Shown here: piece after piece, positions 22,465 to 33,955 of the stretch
Layout of the letters: the number at the start of each line of letters is the position of its first letter
Numbering within the stretch: position 1 is the stretch's first letter
NCBI GenBank assembly: GCA_012845835.1
Contig: JABAKD010000004.1
Location: forward strand, 12,463,022 to 12,527,021
DNA: 64,000 bases
Source: Undaria pinnatifida
Lineage: Eukaryota; Sar; Phaeophyceae; Laminariales; Alariaceae
Reading direction: 5' to 3'
Notes under the pieces: model-generated
What the model was told of the DNA's origin: nothing
Seen by the model: only the letters and a program-made list of their open reading frames with translations
Database searches by the model: none
Program-made: the position numbers and the translations under genes

Positions 22465-24238
22465 TCATGAAAGCTTCTGTGGAAGCTTTCACCGCTTTCA
22501 TGGGAAGCTTCCATGGAAGATATGGAAGATATGAAAGCTTCGACGGAAGTAACTTTCACGGTGGAAGCATCCACGAAAGCTTCCACGAAAGCTTTCATGG
22601 AAGTAACTTTAACGAAAGCTTCCATGAACGTTTTCATGGAAGTAATGGAAGCTTTGGCGGACGTTATTGAAGCTTTCATGGAAGTGACTTCCACGGAAGC
22701 TTTCATGGAAGATATGGAATACATAAAAGCTTTCACGGACGTAACTCCCACGGGAGCTTCTACGAAAGCTTCCACGAAAGCTTCAATGGAAGTTACTTCC
22801 ACGAAAGCTTCAATGGAAGTTACTTCCACGAAAGCTTTCGCGGAAGCTTTCATGGAAGTAATGGAAGCTTTTGCGGAAGTTAAGGAAGCTTTCATGCAAG
22901 TCACTTTCACGGAAGCTTCATGGAAGCTTCCGTGAAAGCTTCCATGGAATATATGGAAGATATGAAAGCTTCCACGGAAGTAACTTCAACGGGAGCTTCC
23001 ACGAAAGCTTCCACGAAAGCTTTCTTCCACGGGAGCTTCCACGAAAGCTTTCATGGAATTAACTTTAACGAAAGCTTTCATGGAAGTAACTTCCACGAAA
23101 ACTTCCATGAACATTTTCATGGAAGTAATGGAAGCTTTCGCGGACGTTATGGAAGATTTTATGGAAATGACTTCCACGGAAGCTTCCATGGAAGATATGG
23201 AAGATATGAAAGCTTGCACCCAGGTAACTCCCACGGGAGCTTCCACGAAAGCTTCCACGAAAGCTTCCATGGAAGTAACTTCCACGAAAGCGTCTGCGGA
23301 AGCTTTCATGGAAGTAACGGAAGCTTTTGCCGAAGTTATGGAAGATTTCATGCAAGTAACTTCCACGGAAGCTTTCATGGAAGCTTCCGTGGAAGCTTCC
23401 ATGGAAGATATGGAAGATATGAAAGCTTCCACGGAAGTAACTTCAACGAGAGCTTCCACGAAAGCTTCCACGAAAGCTTCCACGAAAGCTTTCCATGGAA
23501 GTAACTTCCCCGAAATCTACCACGGAAGCTTTCATGGAAGTAATGGAAGCTTTCGCGGAAGTTGTGGAAGCTTTTATGGAAGTAACTTCCACGGAAGTCC
23601 TCATGGAAGCTTTCGTGGAAGCTTCCATGGAAGATATGGAAGATATGAAAGCTTCCACGGAAGTAGCTTCCACGGAAGCTTTCATAGGAGCTTCCGTAAG
23701 CTTCCGTGGAAGCTTCCATAGAAGATATGGAAGATATGAAAGCTTCCGTGGAAGTAAATTCTACGGGAGCTTCCACGAAAGCTTCCACGAAAGATTCCAT
23801 GGAAGTAGTGGAAGCTTTCGTGGAAGTAATGGAAGTTTCCATGGAAGTAGCATGGAAGCTTAGGGTTAGGGTTAGGGTTAGGGTTAGGGTTAGGGTTAGG
23901 CTGCTTCCGTGGAAGCTTCCGTGAAAGCTTTCATGGAAGCTTCCGTGAAAGTTGTTTCCGTGAAAGTTGCTTCCGTGGAAGTTGCTCCCGTGGCAGCTTT
24001 CATAGGAGCTTCCGTGGAAGTTGCTTCCGTGAAAGCTTTCATGGAAGCTTCCGTGGGAGTCGCTTCTGTGGAAGCTTCCGTGGAAGTTGCTTCCGTGGAA
24101 TATTCCGTGGAAGCTGCTTCCGTGGAAGCTTTCATGGAAGCTTCCGTGGAAGTTGCTTCCGTGGGAGCTTCCGTGGAATCTTTCATGGAAGCGATGGAAG
24201 CTTCCGTGGAAGTCGTGGAAGCTTCCATGTAAGCTTTC
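22465..24238 (+). repeat. HindIII-rich palindromic satellite
   Basis: The array is made of 10-15-bp words such as GGAAGCTTCC, CACGAAAGCTT, TTCCATGGAAG and GGAAGTAACTTCC, so AAGCTT and CCATGG palindromes recur all along. A longer order of about 190-240 bp is marked by GATATGGAAGATATGAAAGC near 22,518, 22,952, 23,192, 23,407 and 23,634. The orientation of the words flips after the TTAGGG tract at 23,860. Protein frames such as KASTEVTSTK are repeat artefacts. Confidence 0.9.
23860..23900 (+). repeat. Interstitial telomere-type repeat (TTAGGG)
   Basis: Six full TTAGGG units plus TTAGG occur without error, inside the HindIII-rich satellite and inside the 8-kb transposon. On its left the satellite reads GGAAGTAACTTCCACG; on its right it reads CGTGGAAGTTGCTTCC, the opposite strand. 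Confidence 0.95.
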
Positions 24239-24249
24239 ACGACCTTCCA

Positions 24250-25170
24250 CCAACAATGCAGATAGTGCAGGTGGACCGGATGGTGGTGATCGTACCTTCT
24301 GCTCCAACGAGCACGTGGTGACCACACACCGATATTCCGGCTGTATCTTCGCCCGGACAAGCGTTACGAGTTTTCATTGTGGCACTACTATGTGTGTACG
24401 TATCTTAGGCGCACATCGGTGCTGTCGTTAATGCTGGTCGTTGCACTGCTGTTCTCCGATTCGAGGTCGCCCCTGTTGTGTCACGTGGTATGCACTATCC
24501 GAAATCAAGTCTGCGTGAATATTTGGGTCGGTACGACAGCAATGTTGACCACAGATGTGTATCTTACTGATACACTGCAGTTCCACGTTCGGTACTTGCA
24601 TGATAATGATGCCGGTCCTATACAGCTGTTTGTGATACACCTGTGCCTGTGCAAGTATGGGACGCACTCTCTGCGGTTGGCGGTACTGGTACGTCCTGCT
24701 GCAACGAAAACGTGGTTACCACATGCATGTGCTGGCTGCATTTTTGTCCAGACAAGGGCTACGAGTACGAGTATTGATGGTGGCAATAATGATACATAGG
24801 CGCACGCGCTGATAGTACTGTTTGCTTCACTGCTGTTCTCCTGTTTGACGTTGCCCTGGCTATCTCACGTAGCTTGCACCGTCCGACAAGATGTCTACGT
24901 TCAGTTTTGTGCCGGTAAAGCAGTGCCGTCCGCAGATGTTTATCTTGTTTTTCCACTGCTGTTCTACGTATTTGTGTGAAAATGGTACCGATCCTACTGC
25001 TGTTTGTGTGGTACGTCTACGCCCGTGCAAGTGTGGGAGTCTCCACCTACTCTGCGATTGGCGGTGCTTGTTTACGTGGAAACCACGCCTACGCGCCAGC
25101 CGTTATTTTGTCCGGACCAGCGCCAGTGGCAACACGTGTCTTAGTTGCACACTGACCCTTCCGTTACTGC
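24250..25170 (+). repeat. ~380-bp degenerate satellite, right part
   Basis: CTGCTGTTCTCC recurs at about 24,448 and 24,829 (about 381 bp apart). Further shared blocks are TGTGCCTGTGCAAGTATGGGA versus CGCCCGTGCAAGTGTGGGA and GCGGTTGGCGGTACTGGT versus GCGATTGGCGGTGCTTGT. A third, partial unit lies at 24,255-24,440. No gene is seen. Confidence 0.65.
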
Positions 25171-25274
25171 AGTATCTGCCTGCACGGCTGTGTGCACGAC
25201 TGCCAGTACGAACATACGCCTGTACTGTTGATTGACTGTTTCCCGCGTTCTCCCCATCGTTTTCCAACGCAACA

Positions 25275-27936
25275 GGTAAATCTCGCTATAGGTTGCACCG
25301 GCTGAGCGGCGCGCCGGAGAAGGAGTTCAAGAGACAATGCTGCGAAGGAGGTAGCGTGGCACGTAGGGAATGGATGGCATCGACTGTCCTGAGCGATCGA
25401 GACTAGCGGATCATCTCGCGTGCATGGTTTCGGCGTGATGAGAGGCCGGGAAAGAAGTTCGCAGCACGGAGGTTTTATCTCGGGCATCGTATCACCGAGC
25501 TGATAGCCAGAGTGCAGGCGGACGCGGTACTCATCTCCCGTCTTCGGAAATATCCATTGGGGGGCATCACCGAGTTGCTCCATGCCGACGACGAGTGCGC
25601 TGCTGGCGAGGGAGGTGGCATGGACGCGGAGGCGGGTGTGCACCTCGCGGGCGCCGATGCACTCCCGCCGGGGGCCAGTGCCACACAGCACAATAGGTTG
25701 TTATGTGAAACGATGTCGATCATGGAGGTGGTGCAACAACAACGCGACCGGGATCTTCTCCAACTGAGCGAGCTCGAAGATGCCAGCGAGTGGCCGACAC
25801 ACGGAAGCCACCGCGTCGCTCGCCACCCAGAAAGCAGTAGAAGCAAAGGTGTTCAAGCACATGGACGAAGCCTCGCGCGTTCGGTTACGGTTTTCGCTTC
25901 TGGAGATCGCCGAAGGTGTCGCGTCTATGATGGATCTAACGTAGAAGCCGAGGACGATTCTCGCGTGGGTCCGCAAGTTTCGGAAGCTTGACGGCTATCT
26001 TAAGCGTGACGGTCGAGGTCTGCACGAGAGGGGGTGGATCATGTCCGAGGAAGACTTGGTGCTTAAGCTGTTGAAGTGGCTGAAGAGCCTCAAGCGCGTC
26101 TCGGTCAGGAAGGCTCGCGAGTACATCAACAACGTGCTGCTCGCAAGGGAAGGAAGGAACCTGATGTTGGAGAAGTACGGCCTGACTCTGCCCATCTCCA
26201 CGTCCACGACCCACTCATGGCTGATAAACTCGGCTGCAAATACGACCGCGCGCACCACTACACGGATGCGCACGAGAGGAAGGATGTCGTGGAAAACAGT
26301 GGGTGATACGTGAGGGAGAAGCGCCGGTTGGCTCTGCGGCAATCATGCTGGAAGAAAGGGGACTGGGATTCGCTGACGCCAGTGGAGCAGGCCGAATTCG
26401 AGAGGCTGATGAAGGAGGGCGATGAAACGTTCTTCACGGAGGTGTACAAGTTCGAGAGCGGCGGGACGGAGTACGTCGAGTTCCACGTCGACTTCAAGGG
26501 CGACAAATCGAACGAGAAGTACGATTATCTCCGTAAAGATTTGGGCGAGGAGGGTGGCTGGCGCAGCGTCCGCTTTGACTCAGCTGCGGGCACGCCCTGC
26601 GCGTATTTCCACGAACCCGACGTGTGTAAATTCGACAAGCCGGTGTATCACACTGGGCAGGACGATATAATCTACGAGGCGTTCGCACGCGAGGGAAACG
26701 AGTGGGTAATGAGGGGAGTGAGGGGATTAAGGAAAAGGGCGGAAGGGCCGGGGGAGATGGTGTCCGCGTTCCAGGATGAGCGGCTTGGTTTCGGCATTCT
26801 GCTTTCGGCGGCCTACCTCGTGACCGTGAACGAGCTTCGCAGACTCGAGTAGCGCCCAAGCTTGAAGGAGAGTCCAGGGACTCGCCTTCTTGTGCACGAC
26901 AAGAACAAGGAAGGGTATTGGGAGCACGCCCAGTTCGAGGAGCAAGTAGTGGACGTGATGGACGTACTCGAAGCGCTCTACCCATGCTACCAGTTGATGA
27001 TTGAGGTCGACCACTCAGCAGGGCATGCCAAGTACCGCGAGAACGGTTTGCATGTGAGGAATATGAACGTGAGGTTCGGGGGCAGGCAGAGGGCGCTCGC
27101 TGCGGGATACCATTATGGTCGAGGGGTGCTTGGGTCTGTGGGGGGCGAAGATATATACCTCAACCGCGACGTGTGGAGCACACAGTTCATCGAAGGGGTG
27201 ACGACGAGGACGGTGGACATGAAGCCTGAGTCGGCCGAGACACCGACCATGTCATTTCCCCTGAATGCCCCGCCCCCGTTCTACGCTTGTGACGCCCCCA
27301 GATCGGACGTGATGAGGAGGAAGGTTCGAGACAAGCAGACCAAGCGTCCCCCGCAGGAGGCAGATGGGGGAGGAAGCGTTGGAACTGGGTTAGAGATGGG
27401 CGTAATCCAAGAAGGGTGAGCTGAAAAGGCCAAGGGGAGGAAGTAGGTGCTCTGGGAGCGCGGGTGGTTTATCGAAGGAATGTCGACGATGGCGACCGTT
27501 GCGCTCGAGATGAACATCGCCACGGTTCTCGGCAACCTGCCCGACTTCAAGAACGAATAGCAAGCGCGGCAGCACTTGGTGGAGAGCCGTGGGCACATCC
27601 TGCTGCTCTCCCCGAAATTTCACCTGGAGCTGGCAGGGGTGGGGATCGAGTACTCTTGGGGGATGTCTAAACAGAAACATCGGCGGGAGATCAACGACAA
27701 AGTCCCGAAGCACCTTCACTGAAACATGATTGCATCGATGTGCATGGACACAATCCTGACGGTCCAGCGCGTACGCCGCTTCGCCCGGCGCACGCGAGAC
27801 TACTGCCGGGCGTACCTTGCGATTGAAAAAAGGCGGTGACATCGAGTCCAAGGACATGATCGAGAAGATTAAAAAGAAATGCAAAGCGCACCGCAATATC
27901 CTTGACATGGAACCTGGCTACATCGACAAGCAGTAG
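25275..27936 (+). pseudogene. DDE transposase, frameshifted
   Basis: Coding traces run through four main frames. 25,275-25,991 has KEFKRQCC and GGITELLHADDE, with a TAG at 25,404. 26,041-26,313 is a helical DNA-binding-like part that passes by frameshift into HERKDVVE. 26,310-26,852 contains the first acidic site near HTGQDD...W and SAFQDE. 26,862-27,419 has VDHSAGHAKYRENG, probably the second Asp, and FGGRQRALAAG. The last part (27,440-27,936) has LWERGWFIEGMS, SPKFHLELAGVGIEYSWG with the probable Glu, TILTVQRVRRFARRTRDYC, and ends ILDMEPGYIDKQ before TAG 27,934. This order matches large eukaryotic DDE transposases with the PKFH-E-L..IE..W signature. A polypyrimidine tract and CAG at about 25,274 suggest an intron acceptor. 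Confidence 0.8.
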
Positions 27937-29447
27937 TACCCTTGACCCACCAGCTGGCCATTCGTAGACTGCCCGTTTTGTGTTAGCTCTTTGTCTCTCT
28001 GGGTTTATTGTTTTTTCTGGTATTTTTGTGTCGTCCTTCTGTTTGTGCACCAGCTGGGCATACGGCCGATCGTACCACCCAACGGCAACCTTGTTCTCTT
28101 GGGACTTGGTCTGCTCTCCTAATGGATTCTCGTTTTTCGGTCAATTTGAACTTCATTTGTTTCTTTTGCTTTTTTGTTTGTGTTCGTTGCTTATTATTTC
28201 GGGTGTAGGTGTGTACCATGGATATGCTCCTGTTTTTATTTGAATTGCAAGTGATACGGGATGGTGTGCTTATTCCACAGACTGTTTGTTATAGGACAGT
28301 CCCCTTGCGTACTGATACTACCTTGCGCGCCCTTATGATTTTGTACTTGTGTTCTTTCATCGAGACGCTTTTGAACCTATACCAGGTATTGTAAAGTACC
28401 ACGGGGTAGATTTCAGTCAAGTACGTGAGGTAATGTGATAGCATCATCATCATCATCAGTACCACTCGTAGGAGAAAGTCTCGTATTGATAGCAAAGTAC
28501 CGTTGATACGGAGGGGTAGAAATGGGAGGAATCAGTAGAAGTATCGCGCTGGGCGATTTTGTTCGTTACGATCCACGCCGATATATGGCGCCCTAGTACC
28601 ACTGAAATACTGCACGCGTTATATTATATCACCATGAATGGCAACACATCATTTTGGGTCGCCTTTTATCACGAGCAATTAAACCGCATTGCTCGGGAGC
28701 TCAATACTTGTCTACGAGGTACGGACGAGTACTCGCGGCGTCGCAGTACTACGTGCTGCAGAGGTCGTCCGTAATCGACAATCTTTATCCCCGGCGTAGG
28801 GTGGATCACGGGAAGATTGTTCTCGGTACCCGGCGAGGGACCATTAGGCGGAGGAGAAGATAAAAAGATAGAATATCTATTAAAGTACCGGAGTCCCGGA
28901 GGCCACTCTGAACATGCACACCCGAAGAAATAGTAGACTGAGTGACAGCAGTAGTACCAGTACACTGCGCCAAAGGGGGCTCAACTCGAACATATCGAAG
29001 ACTGGGACGCCAATCATATCAATAGTTCTACTCTACCATCTCCGTAGATTCTATGCAGTCATACACATCATACATCACACTTGCGCGCAGGCATAAACCA
29101 ATACATAAACCAACAGTACGCCTTCCCGTCAGAATACGCCCGAAAAGACGGACCCGATAAACCGCGATGCTCCGCCAATTTTGTGAAGTTCAATCTGAAA
29201 ATTTAACGTCGTATTTGAACCGCATGTGCACACAAACGGAAAGCCTGCCGTTCTTTTTTCGTTTTTTCCGAAAGTTATGCCCATTTTTGTATTTTTTCGG
29301 ACCTTTACATTGGTCATAACTCTCGCACAAAAAACAAAAAATGGCAGGCTTTCCAATTGTTGATTGATGCACTATCAATATTGTGTAAAATTCACGTCAA
29401 AATTCGTAATATTGAGCGGGGCATAGCCAATCCACGGCTCTTGCCCC
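27937..29447. other. 3' non-coding part of the transposon
   Basis: No gene is recognised. A short CAT microsatellite lies near 28,443. Near 29,200-29,350 AT-rich text with TTTTTTCG runs precedes the right terminal inverted repeat. Confidence 0.45.
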
Positions 29448-29467
29448 TTTTAGGCTGGCCCAGCTCG
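29448..29467 (-). repeat. Terminal inverted repeat, right
   Basis: Exact reverse complement of 21,461-21,480, followed by TA at 29,468-29,469, the second half of the target duplication. Confidence 0.95.
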
Positions 29468-29469
29468 TA

Positions 29470-30840
29470 GCTCCCTGAGAAAATGGTGCCGTGCGTCTAT
29501 GTGCTTTGAGTTCGAGTTTACTACTGGGTTCTTCGCCAGCTCAACAGCGCCCTCATTGTCCTCGAACACCGGTATGCACGGCATGGCCGAACCTGCCGCA
29601 AAAATAACGCTTCTTTAATCACGTCTGCAAGCGCTACATACTCTGCGTCCGTAGTAGAAAGTGTGACGCATTTCTGTGTCCTGGAAAACCAAGATACGCA
29701 ACCACCTCCACACATCCCTAACCCCCCCCGGAACTGACCTCCTGTCAGCCGCCACACTTGCTGCGTAGTCTGCATCAGCAAACACCTGCAGGCTCAGCCC
29801 CGCTGGTGTACCTCTCTGAAAAGTGATACCGAATGAGCTAGTCCGTCTCACATACCCTAAAATAGCAAACGCTGCCCTCCAGTGAACTACCTCTGGCGCA
29901 GCGTACTGCGTTAGAAATGTCTGGCCGAGTCTGGGTTGACAACCACATTATTGATCCGACCAATTCACGAAACGGCCAGTTTCCTGGTGGATCGTCCTTG
30001 TCGAACTTCGCAAGTTTCGTGCCAACCGGGAGTGCAACATTCTTGCCAAACTCTATCCCGTATTCTTTCGCCAATTGTTCAGCGAATGTCCGCTGGGAAA
30101 TCTTCAACACTCCCTTCTCCTTGTCCTTCTCGTAAAAATACCCCAAATATGAATCCTCCCAGATTTTTTACCGGAACCATTTGATCCACATCCCTGCCAA
30201 ACTGGTCACATCTTTTCTTCTCCGCCACGGCAAATATGTAGTCGACATGTTCCACTATAGTCATCGCTACACGCCCTACCTCCATCAACCGAAAACACAT
30301 GCATCAGCAAGGCAGTGCACGAATCCCAAACTCAATAAGCACCTAGTATGAAATGCGTGCCATTGCCTCGATGCTTGCTTCAACCAATACGAGCTCTTCT
30401 TCAGTCTTACTGTCTTCCCCGACATCCTACCGCAACCCTGAGGCAAATACATGCAAACGTTTTCCTCAAGTCGGACTGCACTAAAGCCTCCTCAATATCA
30501 AAATGGCACAAGTCAAGATCCAGTTCGCACGTCATTGCTGTCAACAACCGAACACTCGACACAGCAACAGTGGGCGCAAGCAATTATCCAAAATCAATAT
30601 TCATTCTCTGCTCACCACCCCCGCTACAAGTTTCGATTTGGTTTTCGTGGGCCAACCGTACTCGTCAGCCTTCCAATCCAAGAATAACACCACATTTATG
30701 TAGGTTGATAAGCCGGCTCAAACGTTCCCGTAGCCAGCTGCTCATGAATGATGAGCGTGCTCCGATCGCATAGCCCCCTGGTGTTTCCTTGGTACCTTGA
30801 GGTCAAAGACGTCTGTAGGGCGGCCGCTGGGCGCCCAATG
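29470..30840 (-). pseudogene. pol: copia 2 pol: reverse transcriptase and RNase H
   Basis: Read on the minus strand: the start of RT near 30,830 (PRKHQGAMRSEHAHHS), DLCHFDIEEALVQ near 30,510, then KSSYWLKQASRQWH (about 30,345-30,390), EHVDYIFAVAE near 30,240, PVKNLGG, the thumb segment (SIMWLSTQTRPDISNAV) near 29,920, and RNase H with FADADYA (about 29,780), CVSWFSRTQKCVTLSTTDAEYVAL (near 29,680) and HHFLREL at the break. The second Asp of the YVDD box reads Tyr, so RT is dead. Several frameshifts are present. The gene continues at 21,351-21,458 beyond the transposon. Integrase and gag are not found upstream. Confidence 0.85.
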
Positions 30841-30849
30841 TCACGTCCA

Positions 30850-31640
30850 TGTCCTCCCGAGTGGCAGACCACCGGGGCAACCGGTAGTTTGTAAAGCATG
30901 AAATGCCAGATTTATTACAAAGGGGAAAAAAACGAGCTCCGGTGTCGATGCCCAGACCCAACCGGCTATCGCTCACGCACGATGGGTTCGAAGCCCGCGC
31001 GTAGATCTATTCGTGACGCTGGCCTTGGGAAAACACGAGGCCCAGGGGCCCCTTGACGCGATCTGAAAGGGGAATCGAGAAAGACGGAATTCACGAGAGA
31101 TGAGGCGGCAACAAGTTGAAAATTGAGAGGGGGACAATAGTTAGAGGCAGTGTGTGAACGAGGTGTGTGCATGGCTTCGGAAGTGAACGAACAGTGCGTA
31201 CATAAAGCGAATTGCTGAATCTCTACGGGCAATAGAATGAACTGCAGTAGTTCTAGATACCGCGCGAAAATCTTGTTGTGTCTACGGCCTTCCAGGCGTT
31301 CCAGAAAGGCATTGCGTTGTAGCTGCAATAAAATAATGTAAACGCATGCAGGTCGTTTCTGTCATCGGTACTGAATGCAGTAAAACGTACTTCATTCCCT
31401 ACTATTTACTCCACATTCAGTGAGAGCCGAGTAAACTCTCCTGATGAACGAAAATTATCACCCTTTCATTCTCCTTTCTCGCACGAGGCCTCGTAACGCA
31501 AGGAAAATTAATATACCTGGTATGGTCGTAAATATCGGACGCTCTTTACGTAACGAGAGGAACAACCCTGAGATCCGCCAACGTGGTGCTATCGTGCGGG
31601 CATAAACTGCCATTATGGTCGTTTAGTTGTTCGCTTATGC
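30850..31640. other. Non-coding; possible copia LTR and 3' flank of next gene
   Basis: On the minus strand an AATAAA lies near 30,910 and a TGGGCGCCCA palindrome near 30,830-30,842, just before the RT start. This could be an LTR end with primer site beside an internally deleted copia, but I cannot define borders. A 120-codon frame (30,966-31,328 minus) is unrecognised. Confidence 0.3.
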
Positions 31641-31643
31641 GCT

Positions 31644-32506
31644 TTACTCACAGTCTTCCTGAATGCCGCGAATGGCACCCATGCCTTGCATGATGGGTGC
31701 GCCGTTATCGTTTACGGTGGGCACAAACGTTTCGCCGAGGATGCCTGTGGTATCGGGGCTCATGTCAATATGATCGATAGCCAAGTTCATTTGCCAGGTC
31801 AAGTGGTCCGGAAGGTCGAACTGGTCGGTGGGATCGCGCATCGGGAGTTGGTGCAGCCTGCCGTGGCTCAAGCGAAGTTTAGCTGTAGGGGTCACGATTT
31901 GGAAGGATGCGTGCTCAGACTCATGAGCGAGCAGGCCAACACTATCGTCTGCCGTAGCACGAGCCACGTATTCCTCGCATTCCGCTTTATTGGTTGCGGT
32001 GGGGTCGCCGAGAACCCAGTCCGACATGTCCACCAGGGTGTTCGACAAACTCTGTTTTCGACCGGACTGAGCAGCAGCTTCAAGCTTCTTCCGCTCCCAG
32101 TACTTCTCGAACCCAAAGGAGCGGCACGCCCCGGGAAGGTTGACGGCGGCGATTGCAATATCTGGGGCCACGGTAAGCTCGCCGGGAGAATGCATTATCT
32201 TTTTTCCGTCGGCGACCACGTTTAAGGCTCCGTCGGCGAGGCAGGGGGACAGTCCCGTGCGACAGGAACTTTGTAGACTGTGCGGGTTGGCAACGGTTAT
32301 GACGACGGTGTGGGCAAGGCCGTCCGCATCTGTCGTGACGATGGAAATTCCGGTGATGTAGGTGACCTCGGGCACAGAAGGGATAGGAGCGGTAACGCGC
32401 ATGTTGAGTTGCAGGTACGGAAGGTCCGACACGACGGCGTACCACGCACCATCTTCGCCCACAAAGTCGAATTTCTGCCCGCGGAAGCCGGTCATGTGCG
32501 GGTCAC
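31644..32506 (-). CDS. VWD / root-cap-like secreted protein, last exon
   Basis: This is an intact frame of about 287 codons. It begins GDPHMTGFRGQKFDF, which fits the GDPH...F.G..F.F start of von Willebrand D and plant root-cap type domains. It continues with WYAVVSD and LNMRVTAP, then ITGISIVTTDADG, PCLADGAL, LPGACRSFGFEKYW, SHGRLHQLPM, LTWQMNLAIDHI and GILGETFVP, and stops at TAA 31,644-31,646. There are no frame breaks, unlike everything around it. No start with a signal peptide is present, and a CT-rich tract ending CGAAG sits just before GDPH, so it is read as a 3' exon after an intron acceptor at about 32,507 (phase shared with GGT). Upstream exons were not found. The role is likely extracellular or cell-wall related; this is inference from the family. 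Confidence 0.7.
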
Positions 32507-32509
32507 CTT

Positions 32510-33955
32510 CGAGAGAGCGACAGGGGGTGGGAGAGTCAGGAATTAGATAAACTGCACGAATAAGTTATCTGCATAGCAGGCCTGCTCCTACGGCTTCAAC
32601 GGCCCAACGTATAGCCTGTCGTTCAACGGTCAAACGCGAGTACGCAAACCAATATAGTTGGATTCACGAAATTCATATTTATCGGACCCCCGACACTTTC
32701 CGAATTGCCGCGTCGGCACCTACGTGGCACCTGTCGTCCCACATTCCGACACCATTCATACTACCGTGTGGTCGTTCTCCGCGCGCATCATTTCATCAAC
32801 TGGTTGGAGGGCTTGGCATACGCGTCACCTTCTCCAACGGGTGAATATAATCGAGTGGATATGTTGAATAGCAGCCCTAATCGCGCCCGACGAGCTTTTC
32901 CGCTCATCATTTGTTTGTGAAAGGCGGGATAAACGGAGGAACTACGATGTGTTCCTTTCCGATATCGCCCGAAAACACATATTATGTACTATATATAGCA
33001 TTACGTCGTCGACTGAGAGTGAACCTGGTCCGAATTTTTTGAGTTTCTTCGCTCTCAGAGCTCTGCTCTATTAGGTGGGTGGTCCTCAAATCTTTCGGTT
33101 ATTGGTTCTTTGACCATTTTGATGCATGACGCGACGTTTCACCCCCGTGAGGCAGCATGATACCGTTATACCTGTGTGTAGGTTTCACATGAAACCGTTC
33201 TTTCTACCCAACGACATCAGTACACCCAGAGTCCGTGCTGATTTATCGTAGAGATATTTTCAAGTTCTGTGGTCACAGACGACTGTGAAACAGAGTTAAC
33301 AAAGCAGTCGCATTTCATCAAGGTAAAGCGAGTGAAGTGCTAGCATACCGGGAGCGAGAACAAAACAAAACAAGCCAGATCATAAAAATGAGAAAACAAG
33401 AAAAAAGGAAAAGTAAACAAAAATAAAACGAAAAAAAACACAAAACGAAACAAACGACAGATGCTCTGAAGGATGTGATGCAAGAAGACCGGAAAAAAAA
33501 AGGGCTGCAATTACCAGAGGAACACCTATCGTGCTGAAGAGGAATAGATACCTGTTGCACGGGCGAAACACGAAGAATATAGCTAACTGCTGTTGCACCG
33601 ACAAAACAAGACGAAGAACACAACAAACTGCTGTTTTATGGACAAAAATAACAAGAAGAAGAAGTAGATACCGACATGAGGCCGGTGGAGGGGGAAACAA
33701 TGGAGCAAACAAAATGAAAAAAGGACAGAAAAAGAGTGGACAACAGCAAGTCGTTACTATCACTTTCGCGCTTCCCTCATTGAACTCAACCAAAACAAAC
33801 AAAGAAGAAACTACCATTCGCTGTAGAAGGTTCAGGGCTATATCACACACTCAACTTAATTAGACAAACGGGCACCTTGCCACACGATCTGCCACTTCGT
33901 TTCTGCAGTCATCTATAGATGTATCAGTACGGCTGCCCCCCCCCCCCCCCCCTCC
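32510..33955. other. Non-coding, includes A-rich tract
   Basis: Upstream exons of the minus-strand VWD-like gene may lie here but none could be recognised. 33,355-33,445 is very A-rich (AAAACAAAACAAGC-like). Long frames at 33,318-33,850 reflect this low complexity. Confidence 0.4.

Larger units (their letters stand above)
21461..29467 (+). mobile_element. 8,007-bp DDE DNA transposon with satellite cargo
   Basis: The ends are perfect 20-bp terminal inverted repeats, CGAGCTGGGCCAGCCTAAAA at 21,461-21,480 and its reverse complement at 29,448-29,467, flanked by TA. The insertion interrupts the RNase H codons of a minus-strand copia element, which dates it after that element. Inside are a stop-ridden exon-like segment (21,796-22,140), a degenerate ~380-bp satellite split around a HindIII-rich satellite with a TTAGGG tract (22,150-25,170), and a broken DDE transposase (25,275-27,936). 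TA targeting is typical of the IS630/Tc1/mariner group, but the transposase motifs belong to a longer 'PKFH' type, so superfamily is left open. Confidence 0.9.

Noticed and set aside
23860-23900. True chromosome end
   Set aside because: Only 41 bp of TTAGGG with satellite on both sides and about 40 kb of sequence following, so it is interstitial.
22107-24325. Long frames with Lys-Ala-Ser-Thr or Gly-Ser-Phe-His repeats
   Set aside because: They are open in many frames on both strands because of the HindIII-rich satellite. Composition explains them fully.
25164-26985. Minus-strand frames of 92-175 codons
   Set aside because: They are antisense to the DDE transposase, whose motifs read clearly on the plus strand.
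30960-31025. tRNA-like T-loop (GGTTCGAAGCCC)
   Set aside because: No acceptor, D or anticodon arms with proper pairing can be placed around it on either strand.
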